Shown here: in pieces, positions 1 to 6,165 of the stretch
Layout of the letters: the number at the start of each line of letters is the position of its first letter
Position numbering within the stretch: position 1 is the first letter of the stretch
Assembly (NCBI GenBank): GCA_023381535.1
Contig: JAMCSN010000323.1
Coordinates: 1 to 6,197, forward strand
DNA: 6,197 nucleotides
Reading direction: 5' to 3'
From: Bacteroidota bacterium
Lineage (GTDB): Bacteria > Bacteroidota > Ignavibacteria > Ignavibacteriales > Melioribacteraceae
Notes under the pieces: generated by a model
Told to the model about the DNA's origin: nothing
Seen by the model: only the letters and a program-made list of their open reading frames with translations
Database searches by the model: none
Translations under genes and position numbers: made by a program

Positions 1-967
1 CAATCACAAAACTGACTAAGCTTTCAAGAGAAAGTTTGGACTCGGAATCGTTGAACACTTTCAGATTGTTCACGGCTTTACCGGCATATTCTTTAGCAAC
101 TTGGTCGGCATAAGCAATTCCGTCGTAACGCTGGACAAAGGCGATCACTTCTTCAACGTTGACTTTTTTTGCACCGCTTTTTATTGATGAGATAATTTTC
201 TTGGATTCATCCGCCGGCGCTTTAGAAAGAGCATGAATGAGAGGCAAAGTTAATTTCTTTTCTTTTATATCGCCGCCAAGCGGTTTGCCGAAAACACTTT
301 TGGAACCGACATAATCGAGAATATCATCGCGAATTTGAAATGCTATCCCAAGATTTTCACCGAACTCGCGGAGCGATTTTATTTTTTCTTCATCGGTTGT
401 GACTGCTAGCGCACCAATCTCGCAGCATGTGGAAAAGAGCGACGCAGTTTTATCGGAAATTATTCTGAGATATGTTTCTTCATCGTTATTAAGTTTTCTG
501 GTTTTACTGATTTGTAAAAGTTCACCTTCGGACATTCGTTTAACGGTGTCGGTGATTACTTTTAAGAAATCAAAATCATTCTGATAGACGGCAATCATCA
601 ATCCGCGGGAAAGTAAATAGTCGCCCATTAGAACGGCAATTTTATTCTTCCACACAGCATTAATTGACGGAAAGCTTCTTCGCGTTTCGGCGTTATCCAC
701 CACATCATCGTGAACCAAAGTTGCAGTGTGCAGCAATTCAACCATCGCAGCTCCCCTGTAGCTGCGGTCGGAAATTTCTCCCGCAACTTTGCTTGAAAGC
801 AATACGAGCAGCGGACGAATTTTCTTTCCTTTTTGCTTTAGAATGTAACGTGCAACAAGATCAACCAGGGTAACTTTGGATTTAAGAGATTCTTTAAATA
901 TCTCATTGAACTTCTTCAGTTCACCGTCGATAGGCAGAGCAATTTCCGAGAGGGATTTCTTTATCAA
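1..967 (-). CDS. Polyprenyl diphosphate synthase (trans-isoprenyl diphosphate synthase), 3' end cut by the window edge
   Basis: This enzyme adds isopentenyl diphosphate units to an allylic primer to build the long prenyl tail of quinones, probably menaquinone here. About 322 codons are present. Visible landmarks are GKKIRP (residues 47-52), the first Asp-rich motif HDDVVD (86-91) followed by ETRR, GDYLL (115-119), KTASLF (173-178), and the second Asp-rich motif QIRDDILDY (211-219) followed by GKPLGGDIKEKKLTLPLI (227-244). The residue five before the first motif is a small Ala (82), which fits a long-chain (IspB-like) rather than a farnesyl synthase; the product length cannot be read from sequence. 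The last visible residues (SLVSFVI) look like the usual C-terminus, so only a few codons are probably missing. No in-frame ATG occurs before residue 75. The best start is TTG at 965-967, which overlaps the tatC stop as TTGA, suggesting translational coupling. There is no clear Shine-Dalgarno. The family is certain; the start is probable. Confidence 0.93.
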   Translation of the reverse strand, partial: MIKKSLSEIALPIDGELKKFNEIFKESLKSKVTLVDLVARYILKQKGKKIRPLLVLLSSKVAGEISDRSYRGAAMVELLHTATLVHDDVVDNAETRRSFPSINAVWKNKIAVLMGDYLLSRGLMIAVYQNDFDFLKVITDTVKRMSEGELLQISKTRKLNNDEETYLRIISDKTASLFSTCCEIGALAVTTDEEKIKSLREFGENLGIAFQIRDDILDYVGSKSVFGKPLGGDIKEKKLTLPLIHALSKAPADESKKIISSIKSGAKKVNVEEVIAFVQRYDGIAYADQVAKEYAGKAVNNLKVFNDSESKLSLESLVSFVI

Positions 968-1722
968 GATTTCTTTTGCGAATATTTTGCAACTAATATA
1001 CTTACTTCGTATAAGAAAACCAATGGAATGGCGAGCAGCACTTGCGAAACGGGGTCTGTGCCGGGACTTAATATTGCTGCAAGAAACATTATCACAACGA
1101 TTGCATGTCGTCTATACTTTCTCATAAATCCAGCCGTCAGAATTCCAAGTTTCGAAAGGAAAAAAGAAAGCATCGGAAGTTCGAATACCAGCCCGGCTCC
1201 TAATATTACACTGATGATGATCGAAAAATATTCGTCAATCGAAAAGTTGTTTGCAATAGACTGTGAGCCGAACCCAGCCGCAAATTTCAAAGTCAACGGA
1301 AGCATCAAAAAATAAGCAAATACAACGCCGCACAAAAAACAAAACGTGGTAAAGATTACAATCCATTTAACATATTTCTTTTCGGTGTGCTTAAGCGCCG
1401 GTGCGATGAATTTCCAAACATGATATACAACATTCGGCAAACTGATTATGAAACCGATGATCATTGCGACTTGGAAATAAAGGAATAGCTGTCCGAATGG
1501 ACGCAAGTTTTGAAGTTTAAACCCGGCTACTTTAGCTGGAACAAGGAGAACATGGTCAATAAAGAAGTCGATAAAAATCCACGCGATAATTGTCCCCACA
1601 ACAATTCCAAGCAGCGAGTATATTATTCTCCACCTTAATTCTTCAAGGTGATCGAGAAAACCCATTTCAACTTCAGCGGGGGACTCTTCTTCGTCCAAAA
1701 TATTTTCTTCTGTATCAGCCAT
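964..1722 (-). CDS. tatC: Sec-independent (twin-arginine) protein translocase subunit TatC
   Basis: TatC is the polytopic inner-membrane receptor that recognises twin-arginine signal peptides and works with TatA/TatB to export folded proteins. The 252 residues show the family pattern: cytoplasmic HLEELRWR (25-32), then about six hydrophobic segments (roughly 33-52, 80-104, 119-141, 165-189, 205-219 and 224-246). Conserved sites include WKFIAPALKHTEKK (103-116) with the Phe and Glu matching E. coli F94 and E103, FELP (180-183), and LSPGTDPVSQVLLAIP (218-233) with an Asp in the position of E. coli D211. The first 20 residues form an acidic leader with nine Asp/Glu, longer than the short N-terminus of E. 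coli TatC. The ATG lies 7 nt after the glyA stop in an A-rich leader with no Shine-Dalgarno. The 3' end overlaps the polyprenyl synthase start by 4 nt. No tatA or tatB gene is in the window, so the partners must be elsewhere. Confidence 0.97.
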   Translation of the reverse strand: MADTEENILDEEESPAEVEMGFLDHLEELRWRIIYSLLGIVVGTIIAWIFIDFFIDHVLLVPAKVAGFKLQNLRPFGQLFLYFQVAMIIGFIISLPNVVYHVWKFIAPALKHTEKKYVKWIVIFTTFCFLCGVVFAYFLMLPLTLKFAAGFGSQSIANNFSIDEYFSIIISVILGAGLVFELPMLSFFLSKLGILTAGFMRKYRRHAIVVIMFLAAILSPGTDPVSQVLLAIPLVFLYEVSILVAKYSQKKS

Positions 1723-1729
1723 TTTAATT

Positions 1730-3025
1730 TTAGTTTAATTCCGGATACAGCGGAAATTTTGAACAGAGCTGAGCAACTTCGGTTTTAATTGATGCAAGCG
1801 TTTGTTCGTTGTCGATACTTGTTATCGCCCGGTCTATAAACGATGCGATAACTTTCATTTCGGTTTCTTTCATGCCGCGAGTTGTAACTGCCGGTGTACC
1901 AATTCTAATTCCACTTGTAACGAAAGGACTTTTTGTATCGAACGGAATCATATTTTTATTTACAGTGATGCCGGCAGCGCCTAGAGCGTTCTCAACTTTT
2001 TTACCGCTCAAATCTTTTTTAGTTAGATCAACAAGCATTAAATGATTATCCGTTCCGCCGGAAATTATATCGTAACCAAGCCCCATTAATTCGTTTGCAA
2101 GAGTTTTAGAATTCTTTATGATCTGCTTGGCATAAGTTGTAAATGAATCTTGAAGCGCTTCACCGAATGCAACTGCCTTCGCCATGATGACGTGCATCAA
2201 AGGACCGCCTTGAATTCCAGGCATGACCATTCCATCTAAGATTTCCGACATCAGTTTCAGCCGGTCACCTTTCAAAGTCTTGATGCCGAACGGATTGTCT
2301 TTATCTTTGCCGACTAAAATAATTCCACCGCGCGGACCGCGAAGCGTTTTATGTGTTGTTGATGTAACAACATCACAATACGTAAGCGGATTGTTCAATA
2401 AACCTTTGGCGATCAAACCGGCAGGATGAGCCATATCGCACATTAGCAGCGCGCCGACCTTATCTGCAATTTCTCTAAACTTTGCGTAATCCCAATCACG
2501 GGAATAAGCGCTTGCGCCGGTAACGATTAATTTCGGTTTCTCCTTCTTTGCCAAATCTTCAATCAAATTGTAGTCGAGCAATTTTGTTTCTTTGTTCAAT
2601 GTGTAGCCGACAGCCCGGTATATCTGTCCCGAGAAGTTAACGTGAGAACCATGAGTTAAATGTCCGCCGTGATCTAAACTCAAACCTAAAATTGTATCGC
2701 CCGGTTTAAGCAAAGTCATGTAAACAGCCATGTTGGCTTGCGAGCCGCTGTGCGGCTGAACGTTAACGTATTCGGCGCCGAATAATTTTCTTAAACGTTC
2801 GCGTGCAAGGTCTTCTGCCATATCAACAAATTCGCATCCGCCGTAGTATCGTTTGCCGGGATAACCTTCGGCGTATTTGTTGGTCAGCACCGATCCGGCA
2901 GCGCTGAGAACAGCGAGACTAACAAAATTTTCCGACGCGATTAATTCTAAGTGGGTTTCTTGACGTTTCAATTCTAACTTGGCAACTGAAAGGACTTCTG
3001 GATCATTCTTTAAATAGTTTAGCAT
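1730..3025 (-). CDS. glyA: Serine hydroxymethyltransferase
   Basis: GlyA is a cytosolic PLP enzyme that converts serine and tetrahydrofolate to glycine and 5,10-methylenetetrahydrofolate, the main source of one-carbon units. The 431-residue protein is full length. It shows LELIASENF (26-34), [14 protein letters not shown] (50-63), SGSQAN (93-98), the DHGGHLTHG substrate/cofactor loop (118-126), CDMAHPAG (196-203) with the PLP-binding Asp197 and His200, and [13 protein letters not shown] (222-234) with the Schiff-base Lys226. It also has [10 protein letters not shown] (270-279) and [10 protein letters not shown] (370-379) with the carboxylate-binding Arg373. Between the PLP lysine and the GGPL motif (about 239-262) there is an extra segment relative to E. 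coli GlyA, a form I associate with Bacteroidota-type enzymes. The ATG start gives the standard N-terminus; the leader is A-rich with no Shine-Dalgarno. It is the first gene of the glyA-tatC-polyprenyl synthase unit, behind a 123-bp gap with a candidate promoter. Confidence 0.98.
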   Translation of the reverse strand: MLNYLKNDPEVLSVAKLELKRQETHLELIASENFVSLAVLSAAGSVLTNKYAEGYPGKRYYGGCEFVDMAEDLARERLRKLFGAEYVNVQPHSGSQANMAVYMTLLKPGDTILGLSLDHGGHLTHGSHVNFSGQIYRAVGYTLNKETKLLDYNLIEDLAKKEKPKLIVTGASAYSRDWDYAKFREIADKVGALLMCDMAHPAGLIAKGLLNNPLTYCDVVTSTTHKTLRGPRGGIILVGKDKDNPFGIKTLKGDRLKLMSEILDGMVMPGIQGGPLMHVIMAKAVAFGEALQDSFTTYAKQIIKNSKTLANELMGLGYDIISGGTDNHLMLVDLTKKDLSGKKVENALGAAGITVNKNMIPFDTKSPFVTSGIRIGTPAVTTRGMKETEMKVIASFIDRAITSIDNEQTLASIKTEVAQLCSKFPLYPELN

Positions 3026-3048
3026 AGTCGTTGTAATTTTTTGTTTGC

Positions 3049-3077
3049 ATATTAGTTAATTATCCGATGCGATTCAA
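3049..3077 (-). promoter_or_regulatory. Candidate sigma-70-like promoter for glyA
   Basis: Reading toward glyA, TTGAAT (3072-3077) resembles a -35 box (4 of 6 matches to TTGACA) and TAATAT (3049-3054) resembles a -10 box (4 of 6 matches to TATAAT), with an exact 17-nt spacer. Transcription would begin near 3042, giving a 5' leader of about 17 nt before the glyA ATG. An alternative -10, GATAAT, lies slightly upstream but has a poorer partner at -35. In AT-rich DNA such matches arise by chance, and FCB bacteria often use a different primary-sigma consensus, so this is tentative. Confidence 0.3.
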
Positions 3078-3116
3078 ATTGCGGTAAATAGAATTGTTTT
3101 TCAAAACGAGTAAATA
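3073..3116 (-). repeat. Imperfect direct repeat upstream of glyA
   Basis: Two copies of a TATTTAC-N(4 or 5)-TTTGAA element lie on the minus strand at 3100-3116 and 3073-3090, about 27 bp apart. The 7-bp and 6-bp arms are identical; the inner spacer is 4 nt in one copy and 5 nt in the other. The copy nearer glyA overlaps the candidate -35 box. It could be a regulator site or a duplicated promoter half, but it may be chance in AT-rich sequence. Confidence 0.3.
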
Positions 3117-3148
3117 ATTTGCTGAAAATAAATTCACTTCAAAAAGAA

Positions 3149-4390
3149 TTAACGTTCCGTGCGGATGAACCAGAGCTCTCCAATACTTAAACCGACGGTA
3201 AACTTGAAAAAATTTTCCTTGACCAAATTGTTTGCTGTTGTTCCCCGCATTCCGTATTGGAATCCGAAATCGATTGTGTTGTCGAAACTAAGGGGCATTG
3301 AACATCCGGCATATACGGAATATTGGTTCAATCCGGTTCCGTTAATTCTATATTGCGATTGCTCGTAACTAAGTCCGCCGCGCAGCATCACATGATCCCA
3401 GAATGAATTCGAGCGAATTTCAACATTATTGTATTCAACACCGAAACTCACTTTGTAGAAATCTTGCATGTAACTAGAGACTACATCGTTCTCGGCAAAC
3501 TCACTGAACTTCTGGTAATAGTAATCCAATGCAAAAGTATAATTGTCCGTCCACTTGAATGATGCGCCGACCCCAAATTTGGAAGGCAATTTTGTTTTGT
3601 ATGTGTTTGTTGCAAGGGTAATTGTTCCAATGGTAGTTAGTGAGTTATCAAGAGAATCGCTTGTCAGCATAACTGTCGGTGTGAAGACAACGCCTATTCT
3701 AAAATCTTTGAAATTTTTCGTGTCAAAATATTTTGAAAGATCACTGGAAATTATTCCGGCGGTAAATCCCATTCCATGATAACTTATTTCTTTCCTAAAG
3801 GTTGCATTTCTGAAAGTTGAACCGCTTTCAAATGTTACTGCTGAACTGTTGGTAATTCTACCGATGTAGTATTCGTATGCAAGACCGAGAGAAAAATCGA
3901 ACGGCAGTCTATAGGAAGCGCCAAGAAAAAATCTTTGCATCCCGCCCGTGCCTTGATAATTCAGCGTGTAAGGGTCCACATTCGGATCGGTGACAATCTG
4001 AGAAAAATTATATTCCACATTTGATACCGGCACAAGTCCAACCACAGCAGAAATTCCGTTATCATGATCAATCGGAAACCCAAATGTAAGTCCGTTAAAA
4101 TATGTTCCGGACTGGTAAGTTGATGAAGTTCCGTCGTTGATCATAGCACCGTTGTAAAGAATTCCGGTTTCAAATCTTGTTACTCTTAGGCTGTTCCAAG
4201 CTGCCGGATTAATCGAATTAAGAAAATCCTTATCACTCATGGCAATGCCAAGTTCGCCAAGACCAAATCTTCTAGCGGAATAAGAAAGACGCAGATCACC
4301 AATACCGTAATGCGTGTATAGCGAACCGCCGCTGGCAAAAACGGGTAATGAAATAAAAAGCAGCAATAAGAAAATTTGGATTCTTTTCAT
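3149..4390 (-). CDS. Outer-membrane beta-barrel protein, FadL/PorV-like superfamily, function unknown
   Basis: The 413-residue protein has a clear signal peptide: KR at 2-3, hydrophobic core 4-18, probable cleavage after VFA at residue 19. The mature N-terminus carries ARRFGLGELGIAMSDKDF (39-56) followed by NPAAW (61-65). This resembles the glycine-rich N-terminal signature of FadL/TodX/PorV-type outer-membrane proteins, in which a hatch region precedes the barrel. The rest alternates short amphipathic strands rich in Tyr, Phe, Gly, Ser and Thr with Asn/Asp-rich turns, and ends in an aromatic segment (GELWFIRTER), as expected of a barrel. It is near full length for that superfamily. The ATG lies 5 nt after the stop of the lipoprotein gene, so the two are probably cotranscribed and may act together at the outer membrane. 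Substrate and exact family are not recognisable. Transport, surface assembly and a structural role are all open. The barrel call is firm; the superfamily link is moderate. Confidence 0.75.
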   Translation of the reverse strand: MKRIQIFLLLLFISLPVFASGGSLYTHYGIGDLRLSYSARRFGLGELGIAMSDKDFLNSINPAAWNSLRVTRFETGILYNGAMINDGTSSTYQSGTYFNGLTFGFPIDHDNGISAVVGLVPVSNVEYNFSQIVTDPNVDPYTLNYQGTGGMQRFFLGASYRLPFDFSLGLAYEYYIGRITNSSAVTFESGSTFRNATFRKEISYHGMGFTAGIISSDLSKYFDTKNFKDFRIGVVFTPTVMLTSDSLDNSLTTIGTITLATNTYKTKLPSKFGVGASFKWTDNYTFALDYYYQKFSEFAENDVVSSYMQDFYKVSFGVEYNNVEIRSNSFWDHVMLRGGLSYEQSQYRINGTGLNQYSVYAGCSMPLSFDNTIDFGFQYGMRGTTANNLVKENFFKFTVGLSIGELWFIRTER

Positions 4391-4395
4391 GTGAT

Positions 4396-5586
4396 CTATT
4401 GTCTCTGCAAATAGGTTATTTTTAATTTTGGTCTTAAGAGTTTGTTAGGATCGGCGCTTCCGTAAAGTGCAATTCGCGCCGGAGAAAAATATTCGTTGTT
4501 AAGCTCGATCATAATTCCTTGGTTATCGGTTCCGCTCTGCCATTTCTGGATTATCCATGATACGTCTCCGCTGTACACATTTCCGCTTCTGGTAAGAAGG
4601 GTTGTAACGGACGAGTCTTTGGTCATCTTTTTGGTTGTGCTATCCGCCAGCATAAAAACGAACAAGGAATCAGTAGGTGGAGTGCCGTCGGTAGTATTAA
4701 TCGAATCACGTTGGAGTTCTAATGTAGCCTTGTTCACAACAATATTCTTGGGTAGTGAAGTGATATCAAAAAACAATGAGCTTCGTATCGCCAAGCTTCC
4801 TTCCAGTACCATATCGGTAGTATTGGTCGGGACATTTCCGGTAAGCACGTGAACATCCATGAAAGGTGACACGTTAACGGTATCAACAAACGACGGAGAT
4901 TTTTTCAGAATAAAATGCAAAAAAGGAATTGCTTTGTTGACATTTGGAATGTATGCCTCGAAACCAAGAAATCTTTGGCATGAAGAAGTCGGTTTCAGAA
5001 TTAGTCCGTAATTTTTGGGCGCCGTAGTACTATCCACTTTCCACTTCAGCCATTCTTGCACAACGTTGGGTTGAAGATTGAACTTAACCAAAGTATCGGT
5101 CACCGAAAGTGAACTAAGAACATTTGTGTTGTCGTAATTAAGATTTTTTAAACTGTCTTTATCGAATCCTATAACGTTCCAAGTGCTTCTAACTTGATAT
5201 GCAGCGATATCAAAATTCAGATTCGTGTTACCAAGCTTGTAAGTAGGCTTCATCGTCATCCAAGCCGATGTAACGGAAAGTTGGTTCGACTTAATGTAGT
5301 TAAGAAGTGAATCGGCTAAATAAATATCGAAACGGTAAAGCAGATCGGATTCCGCATAATTATTTTTTCCTAGAATAACCTTGCTAGAGGTGCCTAATTT
5401 CAAATCATAAGGATAAAACGAAGTTTTCTGAGGAGTGTTTAACTGATAAGTATCATACTGCTTAAAATTAACTTGGTCCTGTGCCGGAATCAGTTTTGAT
5501 CCAACGGAAGTCGGATCTTGATTACAAGAAACAAATAAAACAGCGGCAAGTAACGATAAAGATGAGAAGCGCAAGAACTTGATCAA
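4396..5586 (-). CDS. Outer-membrane-type lipoprotein with two DNRLRE-like beta domains, function unknown
   Basis: The 396-residue protein begins with a lipoprotein signal peptide: K3 and R6, a hydrophobic run to residue 19, and FVSC with the likely lipidated Cys21. A linker (NQDPTSVGSKLIPAQ) follows. The rest looks like two copies of a DNRLRE-type beta domain, about 70-228 and 260-394. Matching blocks are LLYRFDI/SLFFDI, VTSAWMTMKP/VNKATLELQ, the Trp-containing VVQEWLKWK...NYGLILKP/WIIQKWQSG..NQGIMIELN, RFLGFEAY/RIALYGSAD and PFLHFIL/RPKLKITYL. DNRLRE domains occur in secreted and surface proteins and are thought to be structural or adhesive. The N-terminal linker also recalls DUF4270 lipoproteins of Bacteroidota, an alternative label. 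The start is TTG (5584-5586), immediately after the gmhB stop and 7 nt downstream of GGAGG. No ATG gives a signal peptide, so TTG is well supported. The barrel gene follows after 5 nt. Confidence 0.8.
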   Translation of the reverse strand: MIKFLRFSSLSLLAAVLFVSCNQDPTSVGSKLIPAQDQVNFKQYDTYQLNTPQKTSFYPYDLKLGTSSKVILGKNNYAESDLLYRFDIYLADSLLNYIKSNQLSVTSAWMTMKPTYKLGNTNLNFDIAAYQVRSTWNVIGFDKDSLKNLNYDNTNVLSSLSVTDTLVKFNLQPNVVQEWLKWKVDSTTAPKNYGLILKPTSSCQRFLGFEAYIPNVNKAIPFLHFILKKSPSFVDTVNVSPFMDVHVLTGNVPTNTTDMVLEGSLAIRSSLFFDITSLPKNIVVNKATLELQRDSINTTDGTPPTDSLFVFMLADSTTKKMTKDSSVTTLLTRSGNVYSGDVSWIIQKWQSGTDNQGIMIELNNEYFSPARIALYGSADPNKLLRPKLKITYLQRQ

Positions 5587-6162
5587 TTAATTTCCTCCGG
5601 ATAAATCTTTGATAATAAAATCGCACGCGTCTTTGAAATTAGCGGCTACAAAATTGGGTTTTTTCCCAAGATTATGCAAGGTAGAAATTTCATTGTCGAA
5701 TGAAGGTCCGTGCAAAAGAATACTTTTTACGCCGGCATTCAAACCGCATTCAACGTCGCTGGCTTTGTCGCCAATCATGTAGGATCCCGATAAACTTATT
5801 TTATGTTCCTCTGCAGCTTGAACAATCATAAACGGAGAAGGTTTCCTGCAAATAGTTTTCTCCGGCGGATCAATATCAGGATGGAACGGACAGTAATAGA
5901 AAGCATCTATGGATGCCCCCTCCGATGATAGCAGTACGTTGATCTTTGCATTGACGTTCACAACGTCCGCATGAGCCATTAATCCTTTTGAAATACCTGC
6001 CTGGTTAGAAACAACAATAATTTTGAAACCGTACTGCTCTTTTAATTTTCTGATTCCTTCGGAAACACCGAACAGAATTACTACTTGTGCGGGGTCTTTT
6101 ATGTAACCGGGATCGTGGTTTATAGTTCCGTCACGATCCAAAAACAAAGCGCGTGTTGTCAT
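5587..6162 (-). CDS. gmhB: D-glycero-D-manno-heptose 1,7-bisphosphate 7-phosphatase (HAD-IIIA family)
   Basis: GmhB removes the C7 phosphate from heptose 1,7-bisphosphate in the cytosol, on the route to nucleotide-activated heptose for LPS or other glycans. From a TTG at 6163-6165 the protein would have 192 residues; the adjacent ATG (6160-6162) gives 191 and is the preferred start. Numbered from the TTG, HAD motifs are FLDRDGT (8-14, nucleophile Asp10 and acid/base Asp12), VSNQAG (52-57, motif II), CRKP (106-109, Lys108) and GDKASD (132-137, Asp133). Length and layout match GmhB and the related HisB phosphatase domain. The zinc loop is degenerate: E. coli GmhB has C-x-H and C-x-C, whereas here the loop reads CPFHP and TICRKP, so two of the four ligand positions differ. 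Heptose specificity is inferred from family resemblance and from the envelope genes downstream; another sugar phosphate is possible. The stop codon abuts the TTG of the lipoprotein gene. Confidence 0.88.
   Translation of the reverse strand: MTTRALFLDRDGTINHDPGYIKDPAQVVILFGVSEGIRKLKEQYGFKIIVVSNQAGISKGLMAHADVVNVNAKINVLLSSEGASIDAFYYCPFHPDIDPPEKTICRKPSPFMIVQAAEEHKISLSGSYMIGDKASDVECGLNAGVKSILLHGPSFDNEISTLHNLGKKPNFVAANFKDACDFIIKDLSGGN
5594..5598 (-). promoter_or_regulatory. Strong Shine-Dalgarno site deciding the TTG start of the lipoprotein gene
   Basis: GGAGG on the minus strand sits 7 nt before the TTG at 5584-5586. It is embedded in the last codons of the upstream phosphatase gene (its Gly-Gly-Asn end). 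It is the only near-perfect Shine-Dalgarno in the window, and it is paired with a weak start codon. Confidence 0.8.
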
Positions 6163-6165
6163 CAA

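Larger units (their letters stand above)
3026..3148. other. Intergenic gap between the envelope unit and the glyA unit
   Basis: This 123-bp AT-rich gap is the only real intergenic space in the window; all other junctions are 7 nt or less. It must carry the 3' end of the barrel-protein transcript and, most likely, the glyA promoter. I see no strong GC-rich hairpin followed by a T-run, so any termination is factor-dependent or readthrough occurs. No small ORF or riboswitch-like fold is apparent. An imperfect direct repeat and a possible promoter within it are listed separately. Confidence 0.8.

Noticed and set aside
399..1127. Three plus-strand open frames opposite the polyprenyl synthase and the end of tatC
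   Set aside because: They lie antisense to clearly conserved coding sequence, show no recognisable domain and have low-complexity or erratic composition.
3094..3108. Possible terminator hairpin GTTTT/AAAAC downstream of the barrel gene
   Set aside because: The stem is five weak A-T-rich pairs with a two-base loop and has no following T-run, so it cannot act as an intrinsic terminator.
3026..3148. Glycine or folate riboswitch before glyA
   Set aside because: The gap is too short and too AT-rich, and the expected paired GC segments are missing. The predicted leader is only about 17 nt.
4496..4852. A 118-codon plus-strand open frame within the lipoprotein gene
   Set aside because: It is antisense to the second beta domain. 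Its hydrophobic look follows from the Thr/Ser/Asn-rich codons on the other strand, and it has no Shine-Dalgarno.
6163..6165. TTG as the gmhB start one codon before ATG
   Set aside because: The adjacent ATG gives the same protein less one residue and is the stronger codon; no Shine-Dalgarno favours either.
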